Source of the DNA: an uncultured Pelagibacteraceae bacterium | GTDB taxonomy: Bacteria > Pseudomonadota > Alphaproteobacteria > Pelagibacterales > Pelagibacteraceae | Direction of reading: 5' to 3' | DNA: 64,000 nt | NCBI GenBank assembly: GCA_902587315.1 | Contig: CACIKW010000002.1 | Coordinates: forward strand, 1 to 64,000 | Part shown: piece after piece, positions 49,784 to 58,188 of the stretch | Layout: each line of letters begins with the position of its first letter | Numbering within the stretch: the stretch's first letter is position 1 | Notes under the pieces: generated by a model | Seen by the model: the letters and a program-made list of their open reading frames with translations, nothing else | The model's database searches: none | Told to the model about the DNA's origin: nothing | Translations under genes and position numbers: made by a program

Positions 49784-51072
49784 CGGGTTGGTCCATAAAC
49801 TAAGTCAGGTAAATAAGTTACCCATTCTGAAAAGAATACTAAAATTAAAACCATTAAAACATATGGAATTAAAAGAGGTAAAACCCCAATAGATATTTCT
49901 TCAATTGAAATTTTACTAATTCTGGCGGCTACAAATAAGTTAATTCCAATTGGTGGTGTAAGAAATCCAATCTCACAAGTCATCACTGTGAATATTCCAA
50001 AAACAACAGGGTCAATACCAATTTTTGTTATTAATGGGAAAAATACAGCGGTGAAAATGATAATTTGAGGAATGCTTTCTAACCACATTCCAACTATTAT
50101 ATAAAGTATACCTATTAACAACATTACTAACCAAGGTTGACTTACTATACCTTGAAACAAACTTAGTATTGACTCAGGAATATCATAGATTGTTACTAAT
50201 TGACCAAAAGCTTTTGTTGAACCTAGTATAAATAATACTGTACCAATAACGATTGCTGTGAACTTAAATGCTTGAAATAATTTGCTCAAAGTTAGTCCTT
50301 TGTAAATAAAAAAACCTACAAACAAACCATAAGCAACCGCTACAGCAGCTGCTTCTGATGGAGTAAAAATTCCAGCATATATTCCACCTAAAATAAGAAT
50401 TGGAGCAAACACTGCCCATTTTCCATCCCATAATGCACAAAGTAGTGGCCTAAATACAAATTTTTCTCCATCTCCACCATAATTATTTTTTAATGAAATA
50501 ATAAAAACAACAACCATAAGCATTAAACCAAGAACTATTCCTGGTAGTATCCCTGCTAAAAAAAGTCTTGGAATAGAAATATCTGTTACAAGAGCAAATA
50601 TAATTAATAAGTTTGAAGGTGGAATCATGCTTCCTAAAGCTCCTGCAGCTGCTGCAATACCTCCAGCAAATCTAGAATCATAACCTTCTTTTTGCATCGC
50701 TGGAATTGTAATAGAACCAATAGCAGCAGTAGTAGCTGGACCAGAACCGGAAAGTGCAGCGAAAAACATACAAGCAACAACTGTAACTAAACCTAGACCC
50801 CCTTTATAAGCGCCAACTAATTTTTTTGCAATTGTAACTAATTTTTCAGACATTCCCCCATGCTCCATTAACTGTCCGGCTAAAATGAACAAAGGTATTG
50901 TAACTAATGGGAAAGGCTCAAATGCAGTCCAAGCACTTAGTGCCATAAGTGATAAAGGTATATCGGCAATTATTAAGCCCGCAACTGTTGCTATACCAGC
51001 AGAAAATGGAATTGGCACACCAATGGCCATAGTAAAAACAAAAATTAATGCCATGGCTAAAGGTCCACTCAT
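49780..51072 (-). CDS. dctM: TRAP transporter large permease, DctM family
   Basis: 430 residues from MSGPLAMALIFVFTMAIGVP; an extended frame to 51111 overlaps dctQ. About twelve membrane helices with the DctM pattern, for example AALSGSGPATTAAIGSITIP, GFLTPPIGINLFVAARISKI and GIFTPSEAAAVAVAYGLFVG. It forms the ion-coupled channel of the uptake system. Both ends overlap their neighbours by 4 bp (ATGA), so the operon is tightly coupled. Confidence 0.92.
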   Translation of the reverse strand: MSGPLAMALIFVFTMAIGVPIPFSAGIATVAGLIIADIPLSLMALSAWTAFEPFPLVTIPLFILAGQLMEHGGMSEKLVTIAKKLVGAYKGGLGLVTVVACMFFAALSGSGPATTAAIGSITIPAMQKEGYDSRFAGGIAAAAGALGSMIPPSNLLIIFALVTDISIPRLFLAGILPGIVLGLMLMVVVFIISLKNNYGGDGEKFVFRPLLCALWDGKWAVFAPILILGGIYAGIFTPSEAAAVAVAYGLFVGFFIYKGLTLSKLFQAFKFTAIVIGTVLFILGSTKAFGQLVTIYDIPESILSLFQGIVSQPWLVMLLIGILYIIVGMWLESIPQIIIFTAVFFPLITKIGIDPVVFGIFTVMTCEIGFLTPPIGINLFVAARISKISIEEISIGVLPLLIPYVLMVLILVFFSEWVTYLPDLVYGPTR

Positions 51073-51551
51073 AATGGTAAACCTTTCCATCCTGTGTTTT
51101 TCCACTGCCAATAAACTTGTAAAATTCTAAATAACATTAGGGCAAATATCATTGGAATAAACATTTGAAGCCACTTCAATTCTATATTCAAACCAGGAAG
51201 AACATAACTTACGTCAAATAAAAGTTGTGTATAAATTACAGTTTGATAAATCATAAAACCTACAAAAGTTAGCCAAAAAATATCTGCTAAAACAATAGAA
51301 CTGACTTGTATTTTTTTTGGAAAACGAAGCACCAAAAAAGTTATTCTTACATGAGCTCTTTCTTTAATGCCTAAAGCAGCTCCAAGATACACAGCAAAAA
51401 TTAAACCATAAACGGCTGTTTCTTCTGGCCAAGCAGCGGCTGAGGAAAAGCCAAATCTTAAAATTACTTGAGTTATTACTGAAATAAATACAACGCTTAA
51501 AAAAAATGTACAAAGCACTTCCTCAAAATATTTATTCAGTTTTTTTATCAT
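51069..51551 (-). CDS. dctQ: TRAP transporter small permease, DctQ family
   Basis: 160 residues with four predicted membrane segments, including FFLSVVFISVITQVILRFGF and AVYLGAALGIKERAHVRITF, where the ERAHVR motif is typical of DctQ. It pairs with DctM. A hairpin with a T run lies between dctP and this gene. Confidence 0.9.
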   Translation of the reverse strand: MIKKLNKYFEEVLCTFFLSVVFISVITQVILRFGFSSAAAWPEETAVYGLIFAVYLGAALGIKERAHVRITFLVLRFPKKIQVSSIVLADIFWLTFVGFMIYQTVIYTQLLFDVSYVLPGLNIELKWLQMFIPMIFALMLFRILQVYWQWKNTGWKGLPL

Positions 51552-51576
51552 TAATTGAATTATATCAAAAATTAAA

Positions 51577-51610
51577 AAAGGGCGCTTGTAATTTTAATTA
51601 TGCGCCCTTT
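51577..51610 (-). terminator. hairpin terminator/attenuator between dctP and dctQ
   Basis: A perfect 9-bp stem (AAAGGGCGC / GCGCCCTTT) with a 16-base loop. On the minus strand it is followed by a run of six T, so it looks like an intrinsic terminator directly after dctP. Partial read-through would give much more binding protein than permease. Confidence 0.75.
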
Positions 51611-51630
51611 AAATTTAATTGAAAATAAGT

Positions 51631-52641
51631 TTAGTTTCCAGCAGCTCTAATTGCTTGAACAAATGCTGTAAACTCTGCACCTTTTTCAGTTGCGTAACGA
51701 TCTTGTACACGTTGACCAGCTGCTATAAAGTCAGCACGCTCAAACTCAACTGTTTTCATCCCGCCTTGTCCCTCAGTTGTAAGGAATTTACGGATTTCAG
51801 AAGTAGCAGCACCCATCACTTCTTTTTGATAATCGCTAGCTTCTTTTGCAGCTCTAAGAAGTGCTTTAGTTTGATCAGCATCTAATTTTTTCATTAATCT
51901 TGGACTTGCCATTAATGGTGAAAAATATGTGAAATGTTCTAAAACTGTAAAATATGGCATTATTTCATAAAATTTTGCAGATTTAATAAATGAAGTTCCA
52001 TTGTCAGCTCCTTGAACAGTTCCTGTTTGTAATGCTGTTGGTGTATCTGCCCATGGTAGTGGTATAGGTGCAGCTCCAAATTCTTTAAATGTATCTATCA
52101 TCACTTGATTTTTTGGAACTCTAACTTTCAAACCCTTCATGTCAGCCATTTTTGTAATAGGTTGTCTTGAGTTGTAAAAATCACGATCTCCAACAAAACC
52201 GAATGCCAAAATATGAATTCCTGTAGCATCAAGTAGTTTCTTTTTGTAACTATCTCCAACAGGTCCTTCTAATACTTTATAAGCATGTGCTTTATTTTTG
52301 AAAATGTAAGGTAAAACAAAAGCATCGGTTAATGCAAAGTGTGGAGATAAATTGTTACCTGTAATAATACTCATATCTACAGTACCTAATTGCATTGCTT
52401 TAAAAGCTTCATCTTCTTTTACTAACTGTGCGCAGCATCTAACTTTTACTTCCAAACTGCCGTTAGAATATTTTGCTGCTAGTTCAGCAAATTTAACAGC
52501 TAATGGTTGATAAGCACTTTTTTCTCCGCCTCCGTGTCCTAAATTTATTGTAACATTGCCTGCATTAGCACTTTGCACAGATAAACTCATCGTAAAAACA
52601 AATGCTAATAACGCAAGAAATAATTTCTTTAATCTACTCAT
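51631..52641 (-). CDS. dctP: TRAP transporter substrate-binding protein, DctP family
   Basis: 336 residues with a signal peptide (LFLALLAFVFTMSLSVQSAN, cut near ANA-G). The DctP fold is seen in NLGHGGGEKSAYQPLAVKFA, GTVDMSIITGNNLSPHFA, KGLKVRVPKNQVMIDTFKEF and TALQTGTVQGADNG, with the conserved Arg in the KVRVP region. A strong ribosome site (GGGAGGA) precedes the ATG. It captures a small solute for DctQM; coupling to the amidase-like gene hints at a nitrogen compound, but TRAP proteins mostly bind carboxylates. Confidence 0.93.
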   Translation of the reverse strand: MSRLKKLFLALLAFVFTMSLSVQSANAGNVTINLGHGGGEKSAYQPLAVKFAELAAKYSNGSLEVKVRCCAQLVKEDEAFKAMQLGTVDMSIITGNNLSPHFALTDAFVLPYIFKNKAHAYKVLEGPVGDSYKKKLLDATGIHILAFGFVGDRDFYNSRQPITKMADMKGLKVRVPKNQVMIDTFKEFGAAPIPLPWADTPTALQTGTVQGADNGTSFIKSAKFYEIMPYFTVLEHFTYFSPLMASPRLMKKLDADQTKALLRAAKEASDYQKEVMGAATSEIRKFLTTEGQGGMKTVEFERADFIAAGQRVQDRYATEKGAEFTAFVQAIRAAGN

Positions 52642-52677
52642 TTTATCCTCCCTCTTGTTATTTTAATTCTATAGTCT

Positions 52678-52699
52678 GACTTCAATTTGAACTTGAGTC
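52678..52699. promoter_or_regulatory. imperfect palindrome upstream of dctP, candidate operator
   Basis: The 22-bp stretch starts GACTTCAA and ends TTGAGTC, an imperfect inverted repeat 37 bp upstream of dctP. Its position fits a regulator site. No regulator gene is nearby. Confidence 0.3.
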
Positions 52700-52781
52700 A
52701 AATTAATTATTTTTAGGTTTTAAATATAATTCAAAAAAAAAAATTAAGTTCAATTTAAAATTGTATTAATTTAAAAAAATT

Positions 52782-52896
52782 ATTTTAAGTCCTTTGTGTC
52801 TACCAATTTCACCACGAGGGCATGAGTTATTTTCATGAGTATTTATGCTAATATTTATAATTCAACAAGATGAATAAGTAAATTTTTTTCATTTTA
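52782..52896 (-). pseudogene. 5'-half tRNA-Leu fragment with upstream flank, copy 2
   Basis: 115 bp with about 95 percent identity to 45078-45192: the 5' half of tRNA-Leu from the anticodon loop, then about 75 bp of upstream DNA. The long shared flank suggests this is the native chromosomal side of the site. It ends at the stop region of the DUF4346-like gene. Confidence 0.88.
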
Positions 52897-53266
52897 TTAT
52901 TAAATCCTTATCTTGTACATAATTAAGATTATATTTTAAGGCTAGTTCAGCTTTACATAATTCAATACCCATATCTGCAGCGTGCTGAAGGCTAGATATG
53001 TATTTATTTCTTATTAATGTATTTACAATTTCTATTGCCGTTTTACCTGAAACTATCGATACCATATCATTGATAGGATTGCTTCCCAATTTTGTAAACT
53101 TGCAATAACCAACTCTTAGTAGTTTATTTTTTCTATCAATTTCTATTAGAAAGTAGCCTTTAGGATCCATAACCCAATCTTTAATTTTATGATATTTTGC
53201 TACTATCTTTTTTTTTATTTTTAAATTAATTTTGTACCATCTTCCATTTATGATTTTTTTTTTCAT
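52889..53266 (-). CDS. small DUF4346-like protein
   Basis: 125 residues, basic N-terminus. The central VMDPKGYFLIEIDRKNKLLR and YCKF resemble DUF4346, a domain also found next to thymidylate synthase-like and tetrahydropterin proteins. The C-terminal half (SGKTAIEIVNTLIRNKYISS, AADMGIELCKAELALKYN) fits a helical pair. Function unknown. It directly abuts the tRNA-Leu fragment, so it is the first gene outside the islands. Confidence 0.6.
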   Translation of the reverse strand: MKKKIINGRWYKINLKIKKKIVAKYHKIKDWVMDPKGYFLIEIDRKNKLLRVGYCKFTKLGSNPINDMVSIVSGKTAIEIVNTLIRNKYISSLQHAADMGIELCKAELALKYNLNYVQDKDLIIK

Positions 53267-53312
53267 ACTTTTAGGATGATTTTAACTTTTACAAATAAAT
53301 ATAAAAATGTAT

Positions 53313-54035
53313 TCACTTTGAATGTTTGTTTAATTTTTTTTTTATAGCATATTTATACTCTGCATATTTCCAGTCATCTATTGTATCTATATCAACGGCA
53401 CTTGATTCAGATAATAAATAAATTGTTGATTTTTTAGAAAAAATTTCTTTTTTCTTTAACCAGGTGTAAGGTTTTGCCCAATAAAATTGGCCTGAATCAT
53501 GGTATGTGGTTATAAAATCCTGGGTTCGTTCATTTTTGTTTACGTTTTCTGGGGATGCCATTTTCAAACCTTTTTTTCTGTTTAAAGTAAATCCCCTTTT
53601 GGGAGGATGGCTATATTTTAAACCTCCAAAAATATAATCCCATTTTTTTTTACAAAAAAACTTAAATGAATTTCTAAGATCTTTAGGTTCTAATAGTGGT
53701 GTAGCTGGGAAAAGACAACAAATGGCAAAAACATCTTTGTATTGTGGTGTTATCATTTTTACAGCATGACTCATTACATCCAACATGGGTGTAAAATTTC
53801 CAGAAATCTTTTTAGGTCTTAGAAAGGGAACTGAGGCTCCAAATTTTTTTGCAATTTTTTTAATTTCTAAATCATCAGTGGAAACAATAATTTCTTCAAA
53901 TAATTTAGAATTTATAGCATTATTGATTGCATAGCTTATCATGGGAAGATTAAAAAAGTGTTTTATATTTTTTTTTTTTATTCTTTTGCTTCCGCCTCTC
54001 GCAGGTATTATTGCAATACATCGTTTTTTTTTCAT
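53313..54035 (-). CDS. CMP-sialic/pseudaminic acid cytidylyltransferase
   Basis: 240 residues starting MKKKRCIAIIPARGGSKRIK, the CTP-binding P-loop-like motif of NeuA/PseF enzymes, with KNIKHFFNLPMISYAINNAI, IIVSTDDLEIKKIAKKFGA and the metal Asp in AVDIDTIDDW. It activates a nonulosonic acid as CMP-sugar. The order of motifs fits PseF best. No other pse or neu genes are in the window. Confidence 0.8.
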   Translation of the reverse strand: MKKKRCIAIIPARGGSKRIKKKNIKHFFNLPMISYAINNAINSKLFEEIIVSTDDLEIKKIAKKFGASVPFLRPKKISGNFTPMLDVMSHAVKMITPQYKDVFAICCLFPATPLLEPKDLRNSFKFFCKKKWDYIFGGLKYSHPPKRGFTLNRKKGLKMASPENVNKNERTQDFITTYHDSGQFYWAKPYTWLKKKEIFSKKSTIYLLSESSAVDIDTIDDWKYAEYKYAIKKKLNKHSK

Positions 54036-54119
54036 AAATTTTCTTATATTAGTTAGCCTTGTATTACCTTAAAAATATTATGATGCAAATTTCTTATCAA
54101 AAGTTACGTTGGTGTATTA

Positions 54120-55091
54120 TTAAGCACTGGAAACAGTACTAGTAGATAGATCATCTTTAGAGATTGGTAAAGGAGACCTTTCTGGAAGTTTTTCTATAAA
54201 TCTTCTATGATTAGAGCTAACAACCTGTCTAAAATAAAACAGGTTTTTATTACGGGCGGTCCATTTTTTTCCAACTTCTTCTAACATTTGATGCTCATTG
54301 TAATTTCTCACTTTTAAAATAAACTTTTTTTCAGATTTTAGCTTATAACTAGATAGAGGCTGTGAACATTCAGCATCCAACCATTTTGCAATATCATATT
54401 GGCTTGTATGTTCTAATCTTTCTTCAGGTAATTCTTGGGGAGATATAATTGCCGCTTCAGTATAATCTTTTAAATTTTCAACTATCTTACAAAATTCATT
54501 GCCAGCAGTCCCTGCTCTTGACAAATGAATATTTATTATAACTTTTGAAAATTCATCTATATATTTTCTTCGATGTTCTGATGATATAATTTTACCCGTT
54601 GCCAACTGATAATCTCGAGAAATATCCAAATTTTCTGGAGATCCGTTAAGTTTAATTTCTTCTTCTAATTTTTTTCTCAAAGCATTTTCATCGTCAAAAT
54701 AAAATTTTTGTATTTTATTAATAATATCATCCAAGGCTTCTGAAAATAGAGGATATTTGGAAGAATTATTTTTTAATTCTATAAAAATATCCTTAAAAGT
54801 AATTTCATAATTTAGCGCATGACGATAAAGTTCTTTATAATAGCCTCCTATATCTTCAACATTACATCCAGTTGAAATTAAACCGTCAATAAAATTATTT
54901 TTAACTTCCTCACTGTAAGATCGATAATCGTGACCAACAGCGACTCTTGGATTTTGTATTTTTTTAATTATTTGTGATCCAAATCCTTTTCCTACTGATT
55001 TTATTCCTTCACCGTTTATTTTTTCTGGATACAACCATCGTGCGTCGTATTCTCTAAATCCTAAAGGGTCAATTTTTGTTGAATTATCCAT
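54120..55091 (-). CDS. chimeric protein: truncated phosphomannomutase N-terminus joined to an unknown domain
   Basis: 323 residues. The first 80 or so (DPLGFREYDARWLYPEKING, then VAVGHDYRSYSEEVKNNFID and GCNVEDIG) clearly match the N-terminus of SAR11-type phosphomannomutase/phosphoglucomutase. Just before the catalytic TASHN-type serine loop the match ends. The remaining 240 residues (YYKELYRHALNYEITFKDIF onward, with ENALRKKLEEEI, NIHLSRAGTAGNEFCKIVEN and SSNHRRFIEKLPERSPLP) belong to something I do not recognise; no membrane segment is seen. The phosphohexomutase activity must be absent. The frame is open across the junction. Confidence 0.65.
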   Translation of the reverse strand: MDNSTKIDPLGFREYDARWLYPEKINGEGIKSVGKGFGSQIIKKIQNPRVAVGHDYRSYSEEVKNNFIDGLISTGCNVEDIGGYYKELYRHALNYEITFKDIFIELKNNSSKYPLFSEALDDIINKIQKFYFDDENALRKKLEEEIKLNGSPENLDISRDYQLATGKIISSEHRRKYIDEFSKVIINIHLSRAGTAGNEFCKIVENLKDYTEAAIISPQELPEERLEHTSQYDIAKWLDAECSQPLSSYKLKSEKKFILKVRNYNEHQMLEEVGKKWTARNKNLFYFRQVVSSNHRRFIEKLPERSPLPISKDDLSTSTVSSA

Positions 55092-55244
55092 GTTAATATA
55101 TGTACAATTATTTTGATTTTTTTATTGATAATTATTTATTTTGTTCTATATATGTTCTATTGATTTCTATTTTATATAGTATATTAAGGAAATCTGCATA
55201 CAACATCTAGTTGTTTTACAAAAAACGTAGTAAAAGGGAGTTAA

Positions 55245-57182
55245 ATGAACAAAGTTTTGTCTCAGGCCATCAAGAAAGCTGTCTCTGAATTTTCACCTAA
55301 TATAGATAATAATGAAGTTCAAAAAAGGCCTGACCTATTCTCTTTAAATAATGAAACAGAACTTTTTCAGAATTCAAAAGGTATAACAATTAAAATTGAT
55401 AGATCTAAAGATGATAATCTAACTGACTTTGGCAAAGCAACTTTAAGCGACAGATACTTAGGATTTAATGAATCTTACCAAGATTTGTTTGCTAGGGTGG
55501 CGAGTCATTACGCAGATGATAATTTACACGCTCAAAGACTATATAATTATATAAGTAATTTATGGTTTATGCCAGCAACACCTGTTTTATCAAACGGAGG
55601 AACCACTAGGGGATTACCTATATCATGTTTTTTGAATGAAGCAGGAGATAGTCTAAATGGAATTTTAGACCTATGGAGCGAAAATGTTTGGCTTGCTGCT
55701 AGAGGTGGTGGCATAGGAAGTTATTGGGGCAACCTTAGATCAATAGGAGAAAAAATTGGAAGAGTTGGAAAAACTTCTGGAATAATTCCTTTTATTAAAG
55801 TTATGGACTCATTAACTATGGCAATAAGCCAAGGTTCTTTAAGAAGAGGGTCTGCAGCTTGTTATCTGCCCATTGATCACCCCGAGATTGAAGAGTTTAT
55901 TGAAATGAGAAGACCAACCGGAGGAGATCCAAACAGAAAAGCTCTAAACCTTCATCACGGAGTATTAGTTTCAGATGCTTTTATGAGAGCAGTAGAAACA
56001 GACGAACAATGGGCCTTGAAGAGTCCTAAAGATGGAGCGGTTCAAGGAACTGTATCAGCTAGAAATTTATGGATAAGATTACTTACTGCAAGAGTTGAAA
56101 CTGGTGAACCCTATATAATATTTATTGACACAGTTAATAGAATGATACCCCAGCATCACAAACTTGCTGGTTTAACAGTTAGAACCTCAAACTTGTGCAG
56201 TGAAATTACATTACCAACTGGAATTGATAAACAAGGTAGAGATAGAACTGCGGTTTGTTGTCTTTCATCTTTAAATGTAGAAAAATATGATGAATGGAAA
56301 GATGATGAGAATTTTATTGAAGATGTGATGAGATTTCTAGATAACGTGCTGTCAGATTTTATTAATAACGCTCCTGAACAATTTAGTGACGCCACATATT
56401 CAGCATTAAGAGAGAGAAGTGTTGGTCTTGGAGTTATGGGCCTACATTCTTATTTTCAAAAGAAAATGATACCACTAGAATCAGTGATGAGCAAAGTTTG
56501 GAATAAAAAGATATTTGAAAATATTCAAAAACATGTCGATAAAGCATCAAAAGACCTAGCTGAAGAAAGAGGATCATGCCCGGATGCAGCTGAATATGGA
56601 ATTAAAGAAAGATTTTCAAATAAAACCGCAGTGGCTCCAACTGCTTCTATTTCAATAATATGCGGAGGAACTTCTCCAGGAGTTGAACCTATAGCAGCTA
56701 ACAGCTACACACACAAAACACTTTCAGGATCATTCAATGTAAGAAATAAATATTTAAAAAGATTATTAGCAAAACACAATAAAGATAATGACGAAGTATG
56801 GTCAAGCATTACAACAAACCAAGGTTCTGTTTCTCATTTAAATTTTTTAACCAAAGAAGAGAAAGATGTTTTCAAAACAGCCTTTGAATTAGACCAGAGA
56901 TGGCTAGTTGATTTAAGTGCTGATAGAACACCTCATATTTCACAAGCTCAATCTATAAATATATTCCTTCCAGCAGATGTTCACAAAAAAGATCTCCATC
57001 AAATACATTTTCAAGCATGGAAAAAAGGGTTAAAGAGCCTTTATTATTGTAGGTCTAAATCAATTCAACGAGCAGAAAATGTTAATGATGCAAACTCAAC
57101 AGATATTACAACCAATGTTTATAAGTCAACAAAACAACAAAATGATGAACCCGAATATGAGGAGTGTTTATCGTGTCAGTAG
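55245..57182 (+). CDS. nrdA: ribonucleotide reductase class I alpha subunit
   Basis: 645 residues, without an N-terminal ATP-cone. Active-site motifs: the first cysteine in LPISCFLN, NLCSEITL with the central N-x-C-x-E triad, PTASISIICGGTSPGVEP, and a C-terminal redox pair in EECLSCQ. It reduces ribonucleotides with NrdB. A GGGAG ribosome site is 6-10 bp before the ATG. The missing ATP-cone suggests no dATP inhibition through the classic site. Confidence 0.95.
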   Translation: MNKVLSQAIKKAVSEFSPNIDNNEVQKRPDLFSLNNETELFQNSKGITIKIDRSKDDNLTDFGKATLSDRYLGFNESYQDLFARVASHYADDNLHAQRLYNYISNLWFMPATPVLSNGGTTRGLPISCFLNEAGDSLNGILDLWSENVWLAARGGGIGSYWGNLRSIGEKIGRVGKTSGIIPFIKVMDSLTMAISQGSLRRGSAACYLPIDHPEIEEFIEMRRPTGGDPNRKALNLHHGVLVSDAFMRAVETDEQWALKSPKDGAVQGTVSARNLWIRLLTARVETGEPYIIFIDTVNRMIPQHHKLAGLTVRTSNLCSEITLPTGIDKQGRDRTAVCCLSSLNVEKYDEWKDDENFIEDVMRFLDNVLSDFINNAPEQFSDATYSALRERSVGLGVMGLHSYFQKKMIPLESVMSKVWNKKIFENIQKHVDKASKDLAEERGSCPDAAEYGIKERFSNKTAVAPTASISIICGGTSPGVEPIAANSYTHKTLSGSFNVRNKYLKRLLAKHNKDNDEVWSSITTNQGSVSHLNFLTKEEKDVFKTAFELDQRWLVDLSADRTPHISQAQSINIFLPADVHKKDLHQIHFQAWKKGLKSLYYCRSKSIQRAENVNDANSTDITTNVYKSTKQQNDEPEYEECLSCQ

Positions 57183-58180
57183 TAAAAAAGACCAGTAAAG
57201 AAATTATTCAACCAAAAAAAATGGGTTTGCTGGTAGAAAACCCTGTATACAAACCATTTAGATACCCTTGGTGTTATGATGCTTGGTTAACTCAACAAAG
57301 AATACATTGGTTGCCCGAAGAAGTTCCTCTTGGGGATGATGTTCGCGATTGGCAAAAACATTTATCACAAGCTGAAAAAAATCTTTTAACACAAATTTTT
57401 AGATTTTTTACTCAAGCAGATGTAGAGGTTAACAACTGTTATTTGAGGCATTACACAGCAGTATTTAAACCAACCGAGGTGTTAATGATGATGACTGCTT
57501 TTGCTGCAATGGAAACAGTACACATTGCTGCATACTCTCACTTGTTAGATACTATTGGTATGCCAGAGTCAGAATATTCTGCATTTATGAAATACAAAGA
57601 GATGAAAGACAAATACGATTATATGCAAGGCTTCAATGTAAATTCAAAAGAAGATATTGCAAAAACCGTTGCAGTGTTTAGTGCTTTTACAGAAGGACTT
57701 CAACTTTTTGCAAGCTTTGCAATATTACTTAATTTTCCAAGACATAATAAAATGAAAGGTATGGGACAAATTGTAACCTGGTCAGTAAGAGACGAGACAT
57801 TGCATTGCAATTCAATGATTAGATTGTTTAAAGAATTTATAAAAGAAAATCCTGAAATTTGGACGCCTAAACTTAAAAAAGAACTTTATGAAGCATGCAG
57901 AACTATAATTGAGCATGAAGATGCTTTTATTGATTTAGCATTTGAAATGGGTCCTATGCAAGGACTTACAGCACAAGAGGTTAAAGATTATATTAGATTT
58001 ATTGGAAATAGAAGACTTACTCAATTAGGCTTAGAGCCAATTTACAAAATAGACAAGAATCCTTTAACCTGGTTAGACACCATGTTAAATGCTGTTGAGC
58101 ATATGAATTTTTTTGAGGGACGTGCAACAGAGTATTCTAAAGCGTCAACACAAGGTACTTGGACTGAAGCTTTTAGTTAA
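57173..58180 (+). CDS. nrdB: ribonucleotide reductase class I beta subunit
   Basis: 335 residues from a GTG at 57173-57175, eight bases after AGGAG; an upstream GTG at 57164 is too close to that site. Iron/metal ligands occur in TQADVEVNNCYLRHYTAVF, AFAAMETVHIAAYSH, FTEGLQLFASF and WSVRDETLHCNSM. The tyrosyl-radical position could be the Tyr in the AAYSHLLD segment. It overlaps nrdA by 10 bp. Confidence 0.93.
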   Translation: MSVVKKTSKEIIQPKKMGLLVENPVYKPFRYPWCYDAWLTQQRIHWLPEEVPLGDDVRDWQKHLSQAEKNLLTQIFRFFTQADVEVNNCYLRHYTAVFKPTEVLMMMTAFAAMETVHIAAYSHLLDTIGMPESEYSAFMKYKEMKDKYDYMQGFNVNSKEDIAKTVAVFSAFTEGLQLFASFAILLNFPRHNKMKGMGQIVTWSVRDETLHCNSMIRLFKEFIKENPEIWTPKLKKELYEACRTIIEHEDAFIDLAFEMGPMQGLTAQEVKDYIRFIGNRRLTQLGLEPIYKIDKNPLTWLDTMLNAVEHMNFFEGRATEYSKASTQGTWTEAFS

Positions 58181-58188
58181 TAATTAAA

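Larger units (their letters stand above)
47560..52896. mobile_element. second tRNA-Leu island, TRAP transporter and amidohydrolase cargo
   Basis: About 5.2 kb between the two 5'-half tRNA-Leu fragments, carrying only the dctP-dctQ-dctM-dmf-like operon. The outer fragment (52782-52896) keeps the long upstream flank and is probably the native chromosomal side. Just inside copy 1 the octamer ATATCTCA occurs twice, 16 bp apart (about 47617-47640). No integrase. Confidence 0.6.

Noticed and set aside
52889-53266. Gene 52889-53266 as part of the tRNA-Leu island
   Set aside because: It lies outside the outer tRNA-Leu fragment, on the native flank side.
55143-55189. Pair of NrdR boxes upstream of nrdA
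   Set aside because: Two AT-rich stretches about 31 bp apart fit the spacing, but each matches only about 10 of 16 consensus positions and the background is nearly all A/T.
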